Shown here piece after piece: positions 29,336 to 35,043 of a stretch of 35,043 nucleotides of DNA (positions are counted from its first letter, which is position 1; every line of letters begins with the position of its first letter). The DNA lies in contig JANBPK010000801.1 of NCBI GenBank assembly GCA_027579435.1, positions 1-35,043 on the forward strand. The letters run 5' to 3'. Origin of the DNA: Candolleomyces eurysporus. Lineage: Eukaryota > Basidiomycota > Agaricomycetes > Agaricales > Psathyrellaceae. The notes beneath the pieces were generated by a model, which did no database searches, was not told the DNA's origin, and saw only the letters and a list, made by a program, of their open reading frames with translations. The position numbers were made by a program, and so were the translations under genes.

Positions 29336-32300
29336 TCAGAAATCAAGCCTTCCCTTCTTCTCCACGACTTCATAGAAATGATCCTTATCTCCACTCTCAT
29401 CAACCAACGCCTTGAAGAAGCCCTTTTTCTTCACCAGCAATTGCTAGGTGATGCGAATTCAACCCGAAAAATAGCTCGAGTCAGATGTAAGTCTACAATA
29501 GCGGTCGTGCTTTTGCTTACAATATTACCAGCATCCAATACCATCTACAAGATGAGTTTTCATCAGTTTGGGAACTGGTACAAGTTAATCTTCCCCTCCA
29601 TGAAGCGCAACTCTCCTGGAACTGTCAACTTGAAAGACGAAGAAGGCGTAGATTCACCATTCGCCTTGGGAGTCCAGGTAAAGCTGGCATTTCGAAGGTA
29701 CAAGCCATCGTCTTCCGGCTGAGGGTAGAAGAGCTTTCGGTAAGTTCGTAAGAATCTAGGAGGTCCGTCTCCTTGAAGAAGGCGTTGAATCGATCAATAG
29801 AGACCCTGCCTGGAAGAATATAAAGCATCAGAAATCGCGACACAGGGAGAGTGTAAAGCCAGGAATAGATTCATACCTCGGACGATCGAGCTTAGGATAA
29901 TGCTGGAACGTCCCAACTCGTCTCGCAAGTTTCCAAAGACCATCATGCTCGAAAGATCTTGGAAGCCGTGAGTTCTATCTTCATAACCAAAGCCGCCACC
30001 GTCTAAGTGGCGAGCATGGTGAAAAACGGTATCAATTGCCTGGGACACGGTGATTAAGAACATGGAACTTTCAATGGACTGGATAACTTACGTGACGAGC
30101 ATGATGAACATGAGGACCACCTATATACACCACTAGATTCAGATATTTTGACAAGAGCGTAAATGAACAGGCACTCACCCTCCATTTCCAAACCAACTTC
30201 AACTCTTCCTCTCTTCGCTTGTCGACTTTCTCTTAAATTTTCTTCCGAGTCTCCCAGCCGAACAACTTGATAGTCCTCAAGACCCCCATCGCTACACAAT
30301 TTATCAGCACCAACTTGAACGATACACATTGAGCCCCTTACATTCTGGGTTCGATCGTCCGTCTAGCAAGGATAGGTTAGGAAACTGGATGGAGACAAAC
30401 GGTAGCCCCGACGTACCTTCATCTTTTCGGTCTGGACGCCCCCCGTCAAGTAGCCAGGGACGGGGAGCAACGCAGCCATCAACCCCAGCCCGACAAACGC
30501 ACTTGAGAAGACTCGGTGAGCACCAAGCAGTATTGGGAAAACCAAAGGAAGTAGAGTAGACTAACCTCCATCCAAGGATGAGATAAAGAAACACAGAGAA
30601 GCAGACGATTTGCAGAGGGAAATACCAGACTAGACGAATCGTTGAGCTCATAGGAAAAATCGAGAATGAAACATACTCACGGAGCATAACGAAATGGTTG
30701 GCCTGCGTAATGCTAGCCAAGTCAGACGTGACCAAGTTATTGAGCTTCCCAATGAAACTCGACGTATCCTTCTTCAACTTCTTGCCTTTATCCTTCTCAG
30801 AGACTTCGCTCACAACCCTGGNTTGGAGACTATAGTTGAAGATGAGTTGAGTCAAAATGGATTCCGTTCGGACGACGATATGGTTCATCGTCGTGACATA
30901 ATATTGGAATCCCATAGAGCCAAGGACCGGCAGAAGGAAGAGACAGAGGATCCAGAACCAGGGTCGAANGGTGGTTTTGCCCGTTTGACCCGACTCGAGC
31001 AGGCTAAAGGGAATCGCGTGAGCAAAGGGGCAGGATGGAGGAGGTAGAGGCGCTTACACCAAGAGTCGGTTTATCGCCACAGGGGCGGCNAGTTTGCCAA
31101 TTGCATGAACNGTCATGGCGATAACACCGACAAAGTAGTTGTAAGCTGGGCAAGATCATAGGTCATAAGTAAGAAGGACTGCTTCGNGCAGTGGTTGGAT
31201 TTACCAAANAGTCGNAGGAGACTCAAGCCAATATGACGTCCTTTTCGAAGTTTGGCGGGATCTACGGTCTGCAGTGGGGTCAGGTTTGAAGTGAGAGGAG
31301 AGGAGCAATCCANGACTGACAGAGAAGNANGCTTTGGCGAGGTTCTCTGCCCGGTCATANTCTGCAATCGGGGGCATCTCGTCTGGCGTGAGGTGCGGCA
31401 ACTTGTTCGCGATNGTAANGGTTGGNCTGAGGTAGCTATACGTGTTGAAGGACAAGATAGAAGCCGTCTGTTCGGGGTGAGGTTGCTCCGCAGGGCGCTT
31501 AGTCGTTTGGGTTAGAANTTTTTACATTTNAAAGGGNGAGTAAACAATACNTTGGGGTCCACTGGTCGGTAGGCGCTGGGAATGCATACCGGAACGACCA
31601 AAGCCGTCAAGAACAGAGCGCCAANCTTTGCCCAAATCACCCAGCCTTCCGCAGTATCCAACGGTCCACTCCCAAAGGTTGCAAGCGGCCATACATTGCG
31701 ATAAGTGTAGACTGCCAGTTCAGAGAACAGAATCAAGGTGTTGTGGCGGCTTGTCCAGCGCCANCNTGATGTCGAAATAGACAAAATGGAAAGGACGAGG
31801 GCCCAGGCCTAGATAGCAGAGATTTAGGCGTAANCCGACTCCAATCTGCTCAGAACTCACATTCGAAAACAGCAAGAACTCGGCCGTGTATTGTTCAAAC
31901 CCCGTGCCTTCCGAGTCATTNGCGAGGAGAACAGNGGGCACTGATAGCCCCACCAACGCTGCNCAGCCNAACAGCCGTGCAACCTTCCACAGCAATCGTT
32001 CAACGCCTCCATTTTGAGCAATTANACCGCACTCCTTTTCGACCCCATCGAACGCGTCGTCGTTTGGTTCCTGATCTTGTCTAACTTGTTTGGAAATAAA
32101 ATGTGAGCTGACGCGCGAGATGAGGTACCCAACCGAGAGCAGAGCAAGCACAGTTGGTATCGAAAAGAAGCACTGGCTTCTGTAAAGCTGGTCAGGGCTC
32201 ACAGGACGTCGTGATTACGAGGGACACTCACTCCAAGCTTTCACCCAGGCCGTCTAAAATCAAGCCAGTGCTGTGTTGAAACTGCTCGCTACAGAGAGTT

Positions 32301-32421
32301 CAGCGTCGGGCGTGCCTCTCCNATACACCACTCACTCTACTTCGACTTGCCAGTTGTCGTGTAGGGGTGTTTGACCATCNACNAACGANTCNTTCAGCCA
32401 GAAAGATGTAGGCTCGTCCAT
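29336..32421 (-). pseudogene. ABCC-type ABC transporter copy 2, internally deleted
   Basis: Starts at the ATG at 32421 (MDEPTSFWLN) and carries TMD0, TMD1 and the beginning of NBD1 up to just before Walker A. At about 29580 it jumps into the last part of NBD2, matching copy 1 at about 3705. Relative to copy 1, about 3.4 kb (3710-7087) is missing: Walker A, signature and Walker B of both NBDs and all of TMD2. The 24-nt microexon and C-terminal exon remain, but the tail is changed (VEKKGRLDF, stop 29336-29338) by loss of 10 nt. The 3' end is nearly identical to copy 1, while the body is clearly more diverged. No ATPase can be made. About 25 Ns. Confidence 0.85.
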
Positions 32422-33499
32422 GGNGTTATCGCAACGCGGTCCTGGCGTCGAGTTGNTTAGTTATCTAGTTACGACTTGTGAGTTTTCTGGTGCAAGGTGN
32501 NTNAGTGGGGATTGGTTGAGCATGATTTGCTCGAGTTTAAAAAGCCACGGTGCCGAGTGTTGAACTTCATCTAAACCTTGATGAGGCACATATGCTTCCA
32601 TCGAGGAGGAAACGACATGTTCCGACTAATTTGANTGTCGCGCACCTAAAAATAGAAAGCCCCTATGACATCATGTACGCGACAAGAGTTCGCGCCTTCC
32701 ACCTCCGAGTCATCTTGCTGCATTTGAGGTTTCCNAATCCTTGACGTTCAATTTCNAGCTCGTTTTTAGGTCACAATCAGGAAAACAACAGCCAGCATCC
32801 AACAAATACCTAAGCACTGAGAATTCTCGGTGGTGAACTCGACGGTACTTTCCCGGTCTGACGACCCACAACGACCTATCCATCGNGGAGAATCATCGAG
32901 CTGCGGAGCGCACNGCAAGTTCTTTGATATCTCGGGTTACACAGGATCAACTATCCATATGATTCGACCTCAGGCCAATGGAAGGACAAACAGATGCGAA
33001 CACATCGCACATCACCCTTCGATATCATGAATAGCACCCCAAATGGCCCCTCGCTGAAGAGTTGTGGAGAGTCCACCTTGAAATTGCACCTAAACTCCTC
33101 ACACCGGAACACGCTGGCCTCGGGAACCCGGCGGAATATCTGGGTCGCGTTCCGACGAACTGTAGTCGATTCAGGCACGCGGTGCTGAAGATACGACAAA
33201 GCTATTAGTTTCTGTTCAATTGAAGCGTCTGCAAATTGGAACATATGAACTCACTTTCTAAAGCGACCGACAACCTTGGGGAATATTCGATTCCACCCTA
33301 GTAACATTGCAGGGTCCCAAGGCTTTGCCACTCTTCCTCGACCCCGGTAGCTCGGACGAACATGAGGACAAGGGTAGTAGGCAGCAAAAATTGAACATTT
33401 TGCAGCGTTGACATTGCAACAGCAAGCCCCAGTTACATGACTATCGCTACCATTCGTTTACACGTGTGGTCCAAATGAATGAGGTATGCATCGCCCAGA
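32422..33499. other. Stretch without a recognised gene; matches 10527-11584
   Basis: 5' flank of ABC copy 2, including a segment (about 32590-32670) that in copy 1 lies on the other side of the ABC stub (about 10166-10234). From 32680 on it follows copy 1 closely. The minus-strand frame 32951-33244 (LQHRVPESTTVRRNAT) is longer here than in copy 1; unrecognised. Confidence 0.4.
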
Positions 33500-34150
33500 C
33501 TAGCAGGGCATTGCAGGCTCGGGATAGACCAACAGGCAGGCACCGACTTCCTCCAGCAGGGTAAGAAATGCGACCGCTGTCTGAGTTGCACTGGGCCGAG
33601 GCGAGCTGAGGAGCGGCAATAGTAACGCCCAGAATGCGCGGTAGGAAGGAAATGCCAGCAATTCAACCATTGAGACACGGAAGCTCGAATTGGCAGGGGA
33701 TTGGTCAAGAAAAAAAACACGCAGCAGAAGCCCAATGTACGCAGAGAAAATTCCCATTGATCGAGGCAAAGGGTATGAAGGGAGGGTATATATGAACACA
33801 ATCGCAGGTCGGCACGTACCTCGGTGCCGCTTGGCCATTCTCCCTAAGGTTAGCAGAATCTCTCTCTAGCGGCGTCGCCATTCGGCCCTTGCATGCTCTC
33901 TGCAATTCCCGATGCCCTATCAATAGCCCCCGCAAGGCGTCATACAGCAATGACAGCGCGGGTAGCGGTGGTGGTCTGGCAATTGGAGCCTGAGGACTAT
34001 GCATGAGTGTGGGTAGCAGGCAAAGTATTCGCGTTGCTTACCTGAGTGCCTGCAGACGATCAAGGCAGCCCCATCGCAGCTCAAATTTGGAGTGTGTTAC
34101 ACCAAACCGGAAGAAAAGAAGGCCTCGATTGAAAAGGACATCGAGGGCAA
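33500..34150 (-). CDS. Unrecognised multi-exon gene, copy 2
   Basis: Same structure as 11585-12270. An upstream exon ends CTGCAGGCACTCAG, followed by a 50-nt intron (donor GTAAGC, acceptor CATAG); the next exon reads SPQAPIARPPPLPALSLLYD to ENGQAAP, and the last exon FRVSMVELLAFPSYRAFWAL to LLVYPEPAMPC with TAG at 33500-33502. Substitutions between the copies leave frame and splice sites intact. Start codon not fixed. Function unknown. Confidence 0.4.
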
Positions 34151-34355
34151 GGTAAGCAGGAAGATGTGCGAAGACCTATGGGTAAAATCTAGCTGCACAC
34201 GCCCTGGTGAAGGGAGCGAGCGGAACGAAGCCCCTCGCAGTGCCAGAAGTGGATGCGTGTGTTTGGCAAAATCATTCAATGCAAACACGCTCAGATACGC
34301 TCAGGCGCGGTCTTCACTACATATTCCTAGTAGGTCACTCGCATCTGGATACGAC

Positions 34356-35043
34356 ATGGCTGAAGACGCGCAACCACCCGCTTTCGAGCCAATCAGCACC
34401 GTCCAGCTCTCGTCTCAAAAGGACGGCAGGATCCTGATGTCTCGGTGTACTCAGGTCGAGCTGAAATAACGCGTTGATTCAAGCTCAAAGTCAATACTGG
34501 CGAAAACTTGGTCACCATCACTGAACTGCCCACCGTCATGGACCAGCAGTCGTTCAGGTACGCGCACAACACGTTACCCCGCCATGAATTCTATCTCACT
34601 CTCGCATTCATGTCTAGGGTCAAAGGCAGAGGCGTAGCGACAATTCACACTCGTAACTGCGGAGCGTCCCCCTTCCCCAACAACCTCCCACAAGCTGCAG
34701 GCCTTGGAAGCGGATCATGGCAAGACGGTAAAGGCTCTAGCCCGGGCGGAGAAAGCACTCGTTCAGCGTTCCTGGCCTCATGACCATTTCGAGCGACAAC
34801 GTTGCCCACAGGGTGACTACTGTCAAGCTACCTCTGGACGCCACGATGGAGTGTGTTTCGGTTCCTAAGAGGGATGCCAAGGTTCATCTGAAGGTGTGTC
34901 ACCCTTTTCTGTTAATACCTGTGCTGTTATTCTGATCGGTTCGTTCTAGGCGGTCGTAAAGAATGCCTCTGAATACACGCTTCTTCGAGGACCAGCAAGC
35001 GTGTACCTTGATGGCAGCTTCATATCCCATTCGGATGTCCCCC
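34356..35043 (+). pseudogene. DUF4139 (mucoidy inhibitor A-like) protein gene, copy 2, decayed and cut by window end
   Basis: Begins MAEDAQPPAFEPISTVQLSS and keeps the KDGRI segment lost in copy 1, then DVSVYSGRAEITR in a shifted frame, and TGA at 34475-34477 in the place of the TGA of copy 1. TVMDQQSF, the first intron and the VKGRGVATIH segment follow. At about 34753 the sequence jumps from the coiled-coil part to FSVPGL, removing about 0.68 kb that holds the start of the DUF4139 domain. The end (SVPKRDAKVHLK, intron, LLRGPASVYLDGSF) runs off the window. Confidence 0.8.

Larger units (their letters stand above)
25808..35043. repeat. Segmental duplication, copy 2 (partner 1-14060)
   Basis: Same gene order and orientation as copy 1, from the NLR repeats to the DUF4139 gene. 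It is cut by the window end within the DUF4139 gene. It contains the internal deletions described for the ABC and DUF4139 genes. Confidence 0.85.

Noticed and set aside
1..35043. tRNA, rRNA, CRISPR, LTR retrotransposon with gag-pol, or bacterial-type operon
   Set aside because: No cloverleaf, rRNA core, spaced repeats, reverse transcriptase or integrase motifs were noticed on either strand.

Overview
This window looks like nuclear DNA of a filamentous basidiomycete, most likely an Agaricomycete. Genes are split by many short introns (about 49-66 nt, GT-AG with two likely GC-AG), base composition is near balanced, and the families are typical of mushroom-forming and related fungi: NACHT-TPR NLR-like receptors, a family 1 chitin synthase, an ABCC multidrug-type transporter and a DUF4139 protein. 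No bacterial operon, rRNA, tRNA or CRISPR was seen. Species cannot be named from the sequence alone.

The window is built from repeated modules. Three times an NLR-like gene (A: 1-457, 3' end only; B: 15193-18448; C: 22445-26262) is followed by about 1.3-1.7 kb of conserved unrecognised spacer and then a decayed chitin synthase gene (A: 1792-3075; B: 20085-21535; C: 27609-28915). Modules A and C are closest, and their similarity continues downstream into an ABC transporter (minus strand), an unrecognised minus-strand gene and a DUF4139 gene. So about 1-14060 and 25808-35043 are two copies of one segmental duplication. Module B is more diverged, lacks the ABC part and carries a 270-bp CACTA-like MITE.

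NLR-C is the only NLR that gives a complete, phase-consistent model (six exons, 1182 residues: N-terminal helical region with an MLKL-NTD-like bundle, NACHT, 45-residue TPR-like repeats, acidic tail). NLR-B shares the NACHT-TPR half but has a different, proline-rich N-terminus, and its frame breaks in an N-rich stretch of the repeats. ABC transporter 1 (3458-9970) appears full length, with TMD0, TMD1, NBD1, TMD2 and NBD2; several ATPase motifs are split by introns or sit on microexons. ABC copy 2 (29336-32421) has lost part of NBD1, TMD2 and most of NBD2. A third stub of an ABC 5' end lies at 10236-10526. Both DUF4139 copies and all three chitin synthase copies are broken.

Functionally, the NLRs are probable non-self or allorecognition or cell-death receptors and the ABC protein a membrane efflux or vacuolar transporter. 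Their neighbourhood is better explained by repeated duplication than by a shared pathway. Ambiguous bases cluster in 17.9-26 kb and 30.8-32.9 kb, so some frame breaks there may be sequence errors.
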